Source of the DNA: Cerioporus squamosus
Taxonomy: Eukaryota > Basidiomycota > Agaricomycetes > Polyporales > Polyporaceae
Assembly (NCBI GenBank): GCA_022592435.1
Contig: JABYQS010000002.1
Coordinates: 744,001-808,000, forward strand
Direction: 5' to 3'
Length of the DNA stretch: 64,000 bases
Below the pieces are notes generated by a model. That model saw only the letters and a program-made list of their open reading frames with translations, was not told where the DNA came from and did no database searches. Below are positions 44,682 through 61,366 of the stretch, one piece after another (position 1 is the first letter of the stretch; each line of letters opens with the position of its first letter). A program made the position numbers and the translations under genes.

Positions 44682-46344
44682 ATGGCCGCCGCCGTTGCCG
44701 TCAACGGAACCTCGTCTTCCAGCGACTGGGAAGGTCGCTACTACCATGTCGACCAGATTCTCGATAGACCGGGTCCTCGGACGGACCCCTCCTTCCTCGC
44801 CGGCGACGAGGTGCGTTTGCGAGTATCCCCATACGCGTCAATACTGTTCACACGCACCGAGTAGGTCAAGGAGTTCTTGAGAGAGAAGTGCAAGATTCTC
44901 GTCATCGGTGCCGGTGGTTTGGGATGCGAGATCTTGGCCAACCTCGCGCTTTCGGGCTTCAAGGATATCCATGTAATTGACATGGACACTATTGACATCA
45001 GTAATCTGAACCGACAGTTCCTGTTTCGGTGAGTCTATCTATATTTTTGTCTTCGTGCACATGGGATCCTCAAGCCCCTCGCAGACCGAAGGACGTTGGT
45101 AACTCCAAGGCGATTGTGGCGGCGGAGTTCATCATGAACCGCGTACCAGGAGTGAAGGTCACACCGTGCGTGGACGTGTCTGCTACCATTTTGACGCTGT
45201 TCTAAACTTCCTTCAGATACTTCGGGAAGATCCAGGACAAGGACGAGGACTACTACATGCAATTCAACCTCATCATATGCGGTCTCGACTCCGTTGAGGC
45301 ACGGCGATGGATCAACGCTACGCTTGTGAACATGGTCGATCCAGAGAATCCGGAGAGTCTGAAGCCATTGATTGACGGTGGGACAGAAGGCAAGTCTGGG
45401 CAGACTTCTTTCTGTGCAATGTACTTACTCTCCTCAGGTTTCAAGGGTCAAGCTCGGGTGATCCTGCCTACTGTCACTTCGTGCTATGAGTGCTCGCTAG
45501 ACATGCTCAACAAGCCGACTGCATTCCCTATCTGCACCATTGCCAATACCCCCCGACTTCCAGAACATTGTATAGAGTGGGCCTCAGTACTCGAGTGGCC
45601 TCGCGTGCACGGAGGTAGGTTCCACTTCAAAAATCCCAAGATGTGTTGACTAAACCCGTCGCGCAGAGAAGAAGATGGACACTGACAACCCGGAGCACAT
45701 CACATGGCTATATCAGGTTGCGCTCGCTCGCGCGAAGGAGTTCAAGATCGAAGGCGTCACGTACTCGCTGACGCAAGGTGTCGTGAAGAACATTATCCCA
45801 GCTATCGCCTCGACCAACGCCATCATTGCCGGTAAGTGTTGCAGTTTGGATTCATAAGACTCGTTGTTGACGTTCTTTCCCAGCCTCATGTTGCAACGAA
45901 GCGTTCAAGATCGCGACGAGCTCAGCAGCGTACCTCAACAACTACTTCATGCTTATCGGCACTGACGGTGTCTACTCGTACACGTTCGAGCACGAGAAGC
46001 GTCAAGACTGCCCGGTCTGCGGTGGCGAGTCACTGGACATTACCATCAGCAAGGAGTGGACAGTGGATCGCCTCATCGAGATGCTCGTCGAGAGACAGGA
46101 TATGTAAGTCGCGGTCATGCTGGCGTAACCTCTTGCGCTCAACTTTCTTCGTAGTCAAGTCAAGAAGCCCTCTTTGTCGTCGCCAGGCAAGCAGATCTAC
46201 TTCCAGGCACCACCGCAGCTGGAGCAGGCGACACGTCCAAACCTCGAGAAGAAGGTGTCGGAGCTGGTCCCAGATGGCGGGGAAATCACGGTGACGGCCA
46301 CTACGCTCCCGTTCAACTTGTCTCTTCGGGTCAAGTACATCTAG
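44682..46344 (+). CDS. UBA3: NEDD8-activating enzyme E1 catalytic subunit UBA3
   Basis: I chose the ATG at 44682 ([16 protein letters not shown]). An in-frame ATG is not needed further upstream. Motifs: the nucleotide-binding [20 protein letters not shown], then [46 protein letters not shown], and [19 protein letters not shown], whose Cys is the catalytic thioester residue. Later [20 protein letters not shown] and the C-terminal ubiquitin-fold region ending [12 protein letters not shown]. With ULA1/APPBP1 it activates NEDD8/Rub1 for cullin modification. The segment at 45390-45437 is best read as a GC-AG intron because homologues run GGTEG directly into FKGQAR; it is 48 bases with no stop, so retention would only insert 16 residues. 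Confidence 0.93.
45390..45437 (+). other. Candidate 48-base GC-AG intron in UBA3
   Basis: The donor reads GAAG then GCAAGT, an ideal GC-type donor. The acceptor is CTCCTCAG, with a CTTACT branch-like site before it. Its length is a multiple of three and it has no stop codon, so both spliced and retained forms would be translatable. Confidence 0.6.
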
Positions 46345-46542
46345 ACATAGGACATAGACTACTTGCTGTGTATACTGTTGTCGCATGTTATGAAGCACGG
46401 ACACGAATCCGTTGTACACTGGACCCACTGCGCTTGCTACTACGTAGCACAGTACTTGCTGAGGCCGAAGTCCAGACCGGTCCGAGAGCCGTAAAGCAAG
46501 CTCATGAGCGCTTGCGTGCTCAACTAGGTGCACGTCTGTACG

Positions 46543-48024
46543 ATGACTGCGGCATGCGCTCCAGCACGTCTACCTCGACATTTCTTCCGCACCCTCCATT
46601 GTCGACGATGCTACTCGACACGACCCCCTATCAGCCTCCTAGGCCAGCAATATCCGACCGACTCCACGACGAACATTACCTCCGCAATCATTGACAAGGT
46701 CGGCCGTAACCTCTACATGAACCCATCCCACCCGCTCGGCATCCTACAATCCCTTATCTCCTCCCATTTCCACAACTTCAACTCTATGGTAGGGGTGAAC
46801 CCAGTGGTGAGCCCTGCGCGCAATTTCGACGACCTCGGCTTCCCCCCGGACCACCCAGGACGCGCAGCGACGGACAGCTACTACATCAACAAGGACCTCA
46901 TGCTCCGGACCCATACATCCGCCCACGAAGTAGAAACATTTGCGCGCGGCGAGCGGCAGTGGCTCCTCTCCGCCGACGTGTACCGACGCGACGAGATCGA
47001 CGCGTCGCACTACCCGGTCTTCCACCAGATGGAGGGCGCACGCGTCTTTGCCGCGGACGCGGCTGGACGCGCGGAACTCGAGGACGACAACGCACGGCTC
47101 TCGCACCATCTCGCCCGGTCAAATATCGTCATCGAGGACGTCCCGCATATCACTGCGTCGAACCCTCGGCAGGACGTGCACGACCCGGTGCTGGCGGAGC
47201 TAGTCGCATTGAACCTGAAGCTGTCGCTGAATAGTCTTATGCTCACGCTCTTTGGCGACAGGGCGGGTGTGGACGAGGGCGAGCCGCTGCGCGTAAGGTG
47301 GATTGAGGCGTACTTCCCATTCACGACGCCGAGCTACGAGGTTGAGGTGTTCTTCCGCGGGAAGTGGCTTGAGATTCTTGGGTGCGGAGTCGTCCAGCAG
47401 CAGACGTTGGACCGTGCAAGTGCGTACTCCCTACATACCTCTTTGACTGTGCCCTTACAATTCCATTTTACATAGGGGTACCTGACAGTATTAGCTGGGC
47501 CTTCGGTCTTGGGCTGGAGCGGATTGCTATGATTCTGTTTTCGATCCCGGACATCCGACTCTTCTGGTCGCAAGATCCGCGCTTCGTTTCTCAGTTCACG
47601 GCTGGGCAGATCAACACGTTCAAGCCATACTCAAAATACCCCGCATGCTACAAAGACGTGAGCTTCTGGCTGCCACACACTGGTCTGCACGACAACGACT
47701 TCTGCGACTTGGTTCGGGATACCGTCGGTGACTTGGTGCAAGATGTCGTCTTGGTATGTATTTTCAGTGAGGTCATCCGCCCTCAGGACTTGACAGTTGG
47801 ATAGATCGATTCATTCACACACCCCAAGACGAATCGAAGCAGTAAATGCTATCGCATAAACTACTGTTCTATGGACAGGTGAACGAACCTCTCCGGAGTC
47901 GTACATACAGTCTGGCCGCATGCTGAACGTGTCCCACAGGTCATTGTCCAACGATGAAGCGAACAGTGTCCATGCGCAGGTGATCAGTAACCTGAAGGAC
48001 AAGTTTGGAGTAGAGATTCGTTAA
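46543..48024 (+). CDS. MSF1: Mitochondrial phenylalanyl-tRNA synthetase
   Basis: The ATG at 46543 begins an Arg-rich presequence ([20 protein letters not shown]). Class II features follow: [67 protein letters not shown], and motif 3 [20 protein letters not shown]. The C-terminal anticodon-binding ferredoxin-like domain runs from [18 protein letters not shown] through [13 protein letters not shown] to KDKFGVEIR. The monomeric enzyme charges mitochondrial tRNA-Phe. Four exons: a long first one, then introns near 47,420-47,476, 47,755-47,804 and 47,878-47,940, all in phase. It follows UBA3 on the same strand and is convergent with MGE1 (85 bases between stops). Confidence 0.93.
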
Positions 48025-48109
48025 TTAGTGGGCATATGCTATCATAGAGGTTCACCACCGCTCTACACCACCTCCCCTCGCAACCCTCTGTCCGCCGCTA
48101 GGCCGACGG

Positions 48110-48952
48110 TCATGACGACGTGTCCTGGACGACACCGACCTGGGCGGCCCGCAACACACGGTCCTTGATCATGTAGCCGACCTTCTGGCACTCCAGCACG
48201 GTTCCGGGCTCCTTGCCAGGGATAGGTGCCTGGTAGAGGGCTTCGTGCTTGTTGGGGTCAAACGCCTCGCCTGTAGGGTCGAAGGGCTTGACATGGTGCT
48301 TGAAGAGCGTGTGGAGGAGTAAACGCTGGGTCGCCTCTACACCTTCGTAAAGTTCTCGAAGGTGCGTCGCTGGCGTCTTCTCATCGGGGGATGACGGGGA
48401 TGACGACGCGTCGGAAGATTCTGGAGGGGCGAGGGCGGATTTCGGGATGGACTTGAGAGCGAGGGAGAGAACGTCAACGGTCTCGAGGAGGTCTCCGGCG
48501 AAGCGCGAGATGGCGAAGTCGCGTGCCTGTTCCTTTTCCCTCGCAGCGTTACGCTGGAGGTTGAGGAAGTCGGCCTGGAGGTACCGTAACCGGCTCTGAG
48601 AGAGATCGCGTCAGCACAAGGGAAGTGCAGAAGGATAGTGCGTGTGCACTCATCGGGCTGAAATGGACGGATTGCTCACCATGCAGTCGGCCAGTTTTGT
48701 CTCCTCGGCCTTCAACTTGTGCAGGAGAGTCGTCTCTGGCGACACCTCCACCTCATCCTTCTCGTTCTCCTGGCTGTTCTCCTCAGGCTTCTTCGCCTCA
48801 TCCGAGGACTGCGCCTTGTCTGAGTAATGGCGTGGGCGCATGGCGAGTGCGGCTCTCCTCCCCGCAGCGTTCACTGAAGTACGCGCGAGGGTGCGCGAGG
48901 ACAATGCGCCGGTGCATGAGCGGAAGACTTGTGCTGCCTGGGTATTGAACAT
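48110..48952 (-). CDS. MGE1: Mitochondrial GrpE-type nucleotide exchange factor
   Basis: Two exons. The first starts MFNTQAAQVFRSCTGALSSR, an Arg/Ser-rich presequence, then an acidic coiled-coil lead (EENSQENEKDEVEVSPETT, LLHKLKAEETKLADCM). The second exon (about 48598-48110) has no ATG of its own but reads SRLRYLQADFLNLQRNAARE, FAISRFAGDLLETVDVLSLA, LYEGVEATQRLLLHTLFKHH, FDPTGEAFDPNKHEALYQAP and GYMIKDRVLRAAQVGVV, the GrpE signature at the end. MGE1 drives ADP release from mitochondrial Hsp70 in protein import and folding. About 30 Ser/Pro/Asp-rich residues interrupt the dimer helix region. Intact. Confidence 0.93.
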
Positions 48953-49318
48953 GGTGACGAGGGGGTCGGACGTGGACGGTGGACAGCGGTGGACGGATGA
49001 CGGAGGTGAGCAAGACGCTGAGGAAGCGCTGGCACCTCGCTCGGGAAATTTTGGGCGACTCAGTCACATGACCGCCCGGACTCATGCTGGCGAGAGCTCG
49101 GCGCAATAGAGTATTTTGTGTCTGGGACACTTCCTGACTCGGCCGCGGCGTGTATGCGCTCGTTCTCATCGACCACCACGTCGTACACACGCATCGCGAC
49201 GCATTCCCGCCGCTGAGCAGCAAGAAAAGTCTCGCGCGCACGAGACGCGAGAAACGAGACACGCGAGCAGCTGACGGCGCGCTACGCGTTCCCCTGCTGC
49301 CTCTAAAGGGAATTTGGG
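48953..49318. promoter_or_regulatory. Divergent promoter region of MGE1 and the C1-THF synthase
   Basis: 366 bases between two divergent start codons of mitochondrial or one-carbon genes. No ORF of interest. No obvious TATA box; the region is GC-rich with several CGCGC-type runs near 49,230-49,270. Confidence 0.4.
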
Positions 49319-52885
<3,567 letters not shown>

Positions 52886-53244
52886 ACGCCCGGGCTCCGC
52901 ATCGAGAAGACTGTCTTCACCAGATAGGCTCTATGGCATAGTCACCCAGTGATGCGCTGCATACCGTTCAACACGGCACACAATAGGCCTCAACGGCCCG
53001 CTACGCGATGTATGTGCAGGAAGTATGACGGTAGATGCTCTCCGGCGAAAGGAGCAGCGCCGAGGTGCGGGCGGGGGGTCGAAGTTTGGTTACTCACGGG
53101 GGGGAGGTTCCAGCTCCTTTGTTTGGGTTACTGTTGGTCTGTGCTATCCAGATGTATCTGCTTGCCAACAAAATATGTAACAGGGAGTGATGGGAGCGAT
53201 AGAGGATAGATCGTGGCAGTGGCTTATAGTGCAACCCGCTACTT
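52886..53244. other. Convergent intergenic region
   Basis: 359 bases between the stops of the C1-THF synthase and the PNGase A-like gene. Only 3' UTR sequence is expected; a G-rich stretch near 53,068-53,103 is the sole feature. Confidence 0.4.
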
Positions 53245-55714
53245 TCAGTTTGCGATCTTCCTGGCTCCAGGCAACCTGGGCTTCGTGATGGTCAGGGGAG
53301 TTTGGCCCTTGTTCGATGGTGACAAGGGGGCTGCGCTCTGAGGCGCGAGTGTGCCGCCCTGGTGGTCGGAGGTGATATTGTTGTTCACCGCTGTCACCTC
53401 GCGGTCGTACGTGTTGCCCTTCGCGTCGACATATGAGAAGGTGTTCGAGTTGGTGCCATTGCCGCTGTTGCCGGTCGACGCGATCGTGAAGAAGCCACCT
53501 GCACGTAACAAGTTTGAGCCTTTGTACAAGGCGAGCGTATGTTCGTCGGTACTCACTTGCGAGCTGGCGGTTGTGGATCGTGGATCCCAAGATAAACGGC
53601 GCCGGGTCAGACTTACGGTTGTAAGAGTGGTCGAACGTAGACACGACTACACCAGATGTGGTTACATATCAGCAAGTCGCCATCATAAGGGCGCGAAATG
53701 AGACTTACATTGGGAACCGTCTGGGGTGAGGATGGTAAAGTTGATGATCACGGGGTACGAGAAGGTGTCCGTCAGCGACGGTACGCCGTTGTGAAGCGAC
53801 AAGAAGTTCCCAGTGGCACTCTGATTCACGATCTACGAAGCAGTCAACGAATATGCCTCCATACTGCGCGAACGATCTCACCTGGATGGTCGTGTTGTCG
53901 AGATAGTTCTGTGTGTTCGAATACTGCAGGCTCTGCGTCCATACAACATGGGTGGTCTTCCCACTACCGCTCGTGAACTCCGATTCGATGTGGATGTTCC
54001 TCGTCGCAGCGACCGTTACGTTCACGTCGCCATTCTCACCCACGTTGCCGGTGATCTTGGTGTTTGCGAACGGCTGCACGTCATAGCGCGTGATCTTGCC
54101 CGTGGTACGCTTGCCAGACGGGTCGGTGACGACCTGCAGGTTGCCGGAGACGAACCAGTTCTGGTTGATCGTGTGGTCGGCCTCGGCGGAGACGACGTCC
54201 AAGCTGATATTGTGCGGCTGGCCGTCCGTGAGCACGGGAACGAAGGGGGTGAGGTCGATGAAGTACGTTGGGAGGTCGATGGCACCGTACGACGTGATCG
54301 GCCTAGTGTAAATGAAGTTGGTAGGGTTATATGCAACAATGGACCGTGCGGGATGCCCGGACATACCTCCACGCTGTGGGGACGATGCCACCGGTGAAGA
54401 TGACAGCATATCTGTCGAGCGTCAGCCGCTGTGTGCAGCTGAATGCTGACGGACTTACGGGAAGGCGACACCAGCAACCTGTCCGTCTACCAGCATGCGC
54501 ACCTCGCGGAAAGGTCCCTCACCGAAAGTGGTCCCGGGGGGCAAGTCTGACAAGAACTGGTTGGCAGTATTGAAGTACTGGTATTATTTCCCCATGAGAC
54601 AGGTTAGGAGGCTGAACAGCTGAGTTGCTCACCCAAAATTCTTCATTGCCATTGCCAGAAGCGAAGAGCTCAGCGTATATCTGGACAGCGTTCTGGGGAA
54701 CAGTGACGTTCAACTGCGCCAAGAGAGCTGTGAGACATCAGCGTGTGTGAGGAATTTGCAGGTGACATACAGAGAATGTCGGAGGGACGGAGGCGTCATT
54801 CCCGGTATCGTTGGCAAGCGTGCTGACTGGTATGATGACATTTGCCTTCGGCGCGGGTGGATGCTTCGCGGAGGAGGCAAAGAACGTCGCATGCAAGGTA
54901 GCTTTGAGCGTGCATAAGTTTAAGGCATAGTCGACTGAGCGGTGGTCAACTAACTAGCGTACTGGCCATCCAAGCCGGTCTCAAGCAGGTTGTCAAGCTG
55001 AAGGATAAACGTCCCCGGTTTGGAGAACAGCGGGGTGAAGCGCGTCGCGTCCTTGACGTAGGTCCAAATGATACCATCCCCACGGGTAGGCTCTGGAGTA
55101 GACGTGCGCCAAACTGCAATTTGCGTCGTGAGGTTCATCTCTATCCATGCCCAGAGGCATTCTGCTTACTCTCAACGTTCTGGAACGTGAATATTCCTGT
55201 CAAGCCGATGATTTAGTCCTACCATGCTGAAATGGCATGCACGATCCACCTCACCGAGTCTGTCAAACTGAGTGCCATTTGAGGTCACCGTGAAGTTCAG
55301 GCTGATACCGGCCCAAGATCCGACTGGGCCACAATCTGTAGGTGGCCTGACAAGATGTGGTCAGCAAATGGTCGGATTGACCTCGAGCGCAACGTGCACT
55401 CACTCGTATTGCACAACCTCAGCTCTTCATGCACGTTCAGTTCGATTCACGGACACTCAATGGAGGGAAGTCGTACTCACGCGCCAAAGGAGTTCCCGAA
55501 TGTACGCCTGCAGTAGTGATATCCACGTTAGCTCGCTTTCCCAACCTATAGGCGATCGAGAAACATACTGCAAAATCTGGATTGTACACTGTTGTGCATC
55601 TTGCGGCAACGGTGGCGGCTGTGCAACCTGGAAGTCCACAAGCACCGCAGCGCGCACTACGAGTGCTGCGGCCAACAACCCAGCGAGCGCGCTCTTGACG
55701 ACACGGGAGAGCAT
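53245..55714 (-). CDS. Secreted peptide-N4-(N-acetyl-glucosaminyl)asparagine amidase A-like protein
   Basis: The ATG at 55714 opens a signal peptide (MLSRVVKSALAGLLAAALVV). After splicing, the conserved N-terminal block of PNGase A proteins appears: CTIQILQRTFGNSFGA, VVQYEPPTDCGPVGSWAGI, QFDRLGGIFTFQNVE, VWRTSTPEP and GIIWTYVKDATRFTPLF. Later come YAELFASGNGNEEFWY, LVDGQVAGVAFPYAVIFTGG, TSYGAIDLPTYFIDLTPFVP and NFVSGNLQVV-like strands, ending GFFTIASTGNSGNGT and a polar tail. Many Asn-x-Ser/Thr sites are present. The family (PF12222 as I recall) removes N-glycans from glycoproteins; whether this copy is active cannot be seen. About twelve exons, all junctions I checked in phase. NNx: the stop is at 53245. 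Confidence 0.87.
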
Positions 55715-56468
55715 AAGTAGCTACAGTCCGGCGGTAAGCGAGCCCACCAAGCAACGTCGACACGGTAGCAGTTACTGGCAGATCAGGGGAGAGGACTGCC
55801 GGGAACAAAGAACGTCATCGCACGAACCGCGGCCTTATATACGTGCGGTGTTAGTATTACGATAGCCTAAGCTGATGAGAAAGTGCGGGGAAGGAACTTC
55901 TCGACAGAAATATCCGAGATGCAGGTCGTCCCTGCGACCATGTGGATGGAGGGGTACTCGCAATGTTACCGACCCGGACGCGTCACCTCAACCGAGTCTA
56001 GCTTTGCACTGTCTGGTGGTGTACGCCAGTCAACAATTGTTAGAGAAGCGCGGAAGCGGACGGCTGTTGAGACCGCTGATGAGTCTCGGAGGTCCGGTGT
56101 CGGCTGAGCTCAGCCTCTCGCAGATGTAGATGCCGAATGCCCGGGGATGCAATGGGAACGGTACATGTACTCATATCGCTGTTGGAGCGGACCTTGGGCA
56201 GCGACCGTTCCTATACGATGTACCTGGAAGGTGTCATCAGGACTATCCCAAGCGTACGAGAATAGCGCCGATAAGATGGTGAATAAATACCGAACTCCTG
56301 CAGTGGCGGGACATGTACATGAATCGTGTTCTTCTGCGCGTGCTGCACCGCAGTGCTATGAAAGGGAGGGAAGCCCAGACTGTCCTCCACCAAGCATCGT
56401 TGCCACAACCACGCGCCCACCCAGCATCAACGTCTGCCCACATCCGCATACACATCTGCGTCTGCAGC
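55715..56468. other. Intergenic region upstream of the PNGase A-like gene
   Basis: 754 bases between two genes on different promoters: the PNGase A start (55714) on the left and the stop of the Pmp3-type gene (56469) on the right. ORFs such as 55875-56129 have no motif. No RNA gene or repeat is evident. Confidence 0.4.
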
Positions 56469-57499
56469 CTAGACTTCGTGATTGAAGATGTAGTCGTCGT
56501 TCGTGCGACGTGGTTGGTCGTCGTCATGGTCGTCCGACCGCACAGCCGGGCGTCGGTCTGCATACAACCCACCCTCTGGGTCTTCCGGGAAGTCCGTCGT
56601 GGAGTCGCTCCTGCGCGAGTACGTCTCCACATCGTCCACGACCGCGCCCGACCGCTTCTTCTTGGACTTCTTCCTCCGCGTTGAACCGCTCTCCGACGCG
56701 GCATACGCGTCCTCTGTGCGCGCCCACCTGTCCTTCCTTTCTTTCTTCTTCTTCGACGACTTCTTGCGCGCGGGCGGCGCCGCGTCTTCGAAATTGGCAG
56801 GGTAGCGCCATCTCCCTGACCCGCCCGTGAGCACGCTCGAGCTGTCGCCGTTCTGCCCGTAGTAGCGCTCCTCGGTCGGGTTCCAGTACTCGCCCCGGCG
56901 GCCGTTCGCGTCGCGCGAGTTCTCTTCGGAAAGGTCGACGCTCGAGCCGCCCTCCTGACCCTCCTCTAGAGGCTGGCCTTCGAGGGTCGAGCGGGGCAGA
57001 CGATCGTTGTAGCGGTGCGCCCATTGCGAGCGACGCTCCTTGCGCTTGATCTCGGAGGTGTCGACCAGGCCGTACTTCTGTACCCATTTGGGTGTGCGGC
57101 GGTGGGTCTTGTTGTTTCGGATGTTCTACAGCATTCCGCGTGAGTTTGCTGCGGTTATGGGACACGATATGTTTGGAACTACGCACCTGGATATAGAAGT
57201 TATGTACATGCCCTGCAGGTTAAGTGAGCGCGCCGTGAGGGGCGTCATGCACGATTGTAACGCACCGGGTATGTATCCGCAGATGGTGAGCACCAGGTTC
57301 AACCAGAAATCCGATCCAATCCCGAATCGCGCTGCGACAGCTATCCAAGTCATTCAGCTACGGGTTACCACACTCGAGGTAGACGCGTAGGTGCACCTAG
57401 TGGAGGGAAGAGTGTTCCAAAGATGAACAGGAGGACGGCATAGCCGTGGTGTCTTCGTGGAGTGAGGTCGACGTTGAAAGAGCGCACCCGGTCGGTCAT
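56469..57499 (-). CDS. Pmp3/UPF0057-domain membrane protein with long charged C-terminal tail
   Basis: Start MTDRVRSFNVDLTPRRHHGY at 57499. Two hydrophobic helices follow, YAVLLFIFGTLFPPLAVAA and FWLNLVLTICGYIPG, then HVHNFYIQ, the Pmp3/Rci2 signature (PPLAV... FGIGSDF...GYIPGHVH). Canonical Pmp3 proteins are 52-60 residues and control membrane potential under salt stress. This one continues for about 200 hydrophilic residues: KTHRRTPKWVQKYGLVDTSE, WAHRYNDRLPRS, GRRGEYWNPTEERYYG, a Lys block (KKSSKKKKERKDRWA) and an acidic, Arg-rich end (DDHDDDQPRRTND). Long tails occur in some filamentous-fungal homologues. Four exons join in phase, so the tail is part of the gene and not a read-through. Confidence 0.85.
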
Positions 57500-58847
57500 G
57501 ATGGGCGACGGCGTATGTCGGTAACGCTGCGACAAACAGCGGGCCCGTCAACTGCGACGGCGAGTAGGTCGAGGTAGTGCAGCGGTGAGGGGAGGGCAAG
57601 AGATTGCATTCGGCGCTCGGCGCCCTGTCCGATATAAGTCTGCCTTGCATCGGGCGTCTTACAGACACTGACGGTACACCAACGGTACGCCTTCGACAGG
57701 GACATGTACTCGCGAAAACTGTTCTATTATACGCGATATGATGTATGCTTCTATGCCGAGTCATGAGATACATAGAGAGGACCGTTGCTGTAATGCTCTA
57801 CATAGAAGACTGCTCTATGACTCTGAGGAGGTAACTGGGATGCGTTTCGGTCGGCAATGCCACGGAGTGCTCACCTCCGTCTTTATGACCGGACATCCGA
57901 AAGGCATACGCGGTCGACTGCAACTGAGGCTACGCTCCGCACAGCCCGGCCGCGGAAAGTGACGCGTCGCGCATGCCGCAGTAGATGAAGTACTCACCCG
58001 GCGTGTCCGAAAATACTTCGTGGAGGTCTATTACCCGCAATAAGCCACGAAGGTTCACGCGAGTCGTTCGAGCGGTAAGAAGTGCTAGTGGGCAGAGAGG
58101 CTTTGGTCGAGGGATATGTCAGATCCACAGTAGAGGTCGAGCGCACCTCATACATATGCGAGACGAAGCGTTTGCACTGGCATTGTCACAGCCTAGGAAG
58201 TCCGCCTCCGCCCAGATGCCTGGCTTGCACTCCCGCCCATTGACATTCGATGTTGGATCAAGCTCGCTGGACGAAAGGCGGTATGGAACTGGATGCTCCT
58301 GCTACCGCACTTTAGCAGGTTTCTCCAGGACGATCAAAATGGATAACGGTGGCACAACTGAACGAGACCGGTGATGCCTGCTTTCCAGATTGCAGGGTTG
58401 GCCAGTAGAACGGCCCATAGTATGGATATTCGAACTCGCAGATGCGAGCGAAGGATGGGAAGGGAGCCTGGGCAGGACGAGCGGCGCTAGACGCGACATG
58501 TGGGGCGGAGTTTGAACATGACGAGTATGTGTTGAACCACGCCGTTATAGCAAGTGCTCTCCTCGAGAGGCGATCGCCCGCGCAGCGGCCTGCTCTACTA
58601 ACCCGTTTCGCTGTCTCTGCTCTTCCCCGCTTTCCACTCTGCGCTCGTGGTGACCTACGCGTTTGTCTTGCTGCCGTAACGGAGACAGGGCGCGAATACA
58701 AACGGCTATCAGGTGCGTGCAGTGCGCTATAAGGATTCCAGCAGCGCGAGACTGACATTACTCGGAGACCACAGGAAGACTTAGCGTTCTGCACACACGC
58801 TCAGACGCGTTGCTAAGTCATACTACCATCTGCAAGATTAACCTACC
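57500..58847. other. Long intergenic region upstream of the C2H2 factor
   Basis: About 1.35 kb, the longest gene-free stretch in the window, between two divergent starts. ORFs on both strands (for example 57985-58374 and 58312-58794) have random-looking composition. I find no tRNA, repeat or element. An extended regulatory region for the C2H2 factor is plausible. Confidence 0.4.
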
Positions 58848-61037
<2,190 letters not shown>

Positions 61038-61366
61038 CGGAGGACTGTGTACGACCTACTCTACCAATCTCGTGCGTAATCGAGCGAGTGCTTTGGCTTG
61101 GACGAGGAGAGGAGTGCACGCGAGTCGGAAGAGGTCCGGGAGGAGTGCTGTGAGTGCGGGGGTCCGGAACAGGATGCAGAGGACATGTGAAGTGGGGGCA
61201 GTTGCCGGAATAGGCAGCCGAGATGGCGCAGGACGCGGAGAGGGGCTCCTGCTTTCCGACGCTCGTTCCCCCTCCCGTCCTGCCCCGGCCCACATATATC
61301 TTGCGCTCTCTTCTCTCCGTGCCCGCTTTCCGCAACCCGCATACCCGTCTGCACTAACCACCAGCC
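61038..61366. other. Promoter region of fructose-1,6-bisphosphatase
   Basis: 329 bases between tandem genes. It contains a TATA box (separate entry) and G-rich hexamers such as GTGGGG near 61190-61196 that match the SYGGRG consensus bound by CreA/Mig1-type glucose repressors. Repression of FBP1 by glucose is well known in fungi; binding here is inference from the motif. Confidence 0.45.
61291..61300 (+). promoter_or_regulatory. TATA box of FBP1
   Basis: CACATATATC lies about 70 bases before the ATG at 61367, next to a pyrimidine-rich stretch that would suit transcription initiation. Motif and spacing only. Confidence 0.5.

Noticed and set aside
58312..58794. Minus-strand ORF of 160 codons upstream of the C2H2 factor
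   Set aside because: Random-looking Ser/Arg/Ala composition, no domain, and no splice structure typical of this genome.
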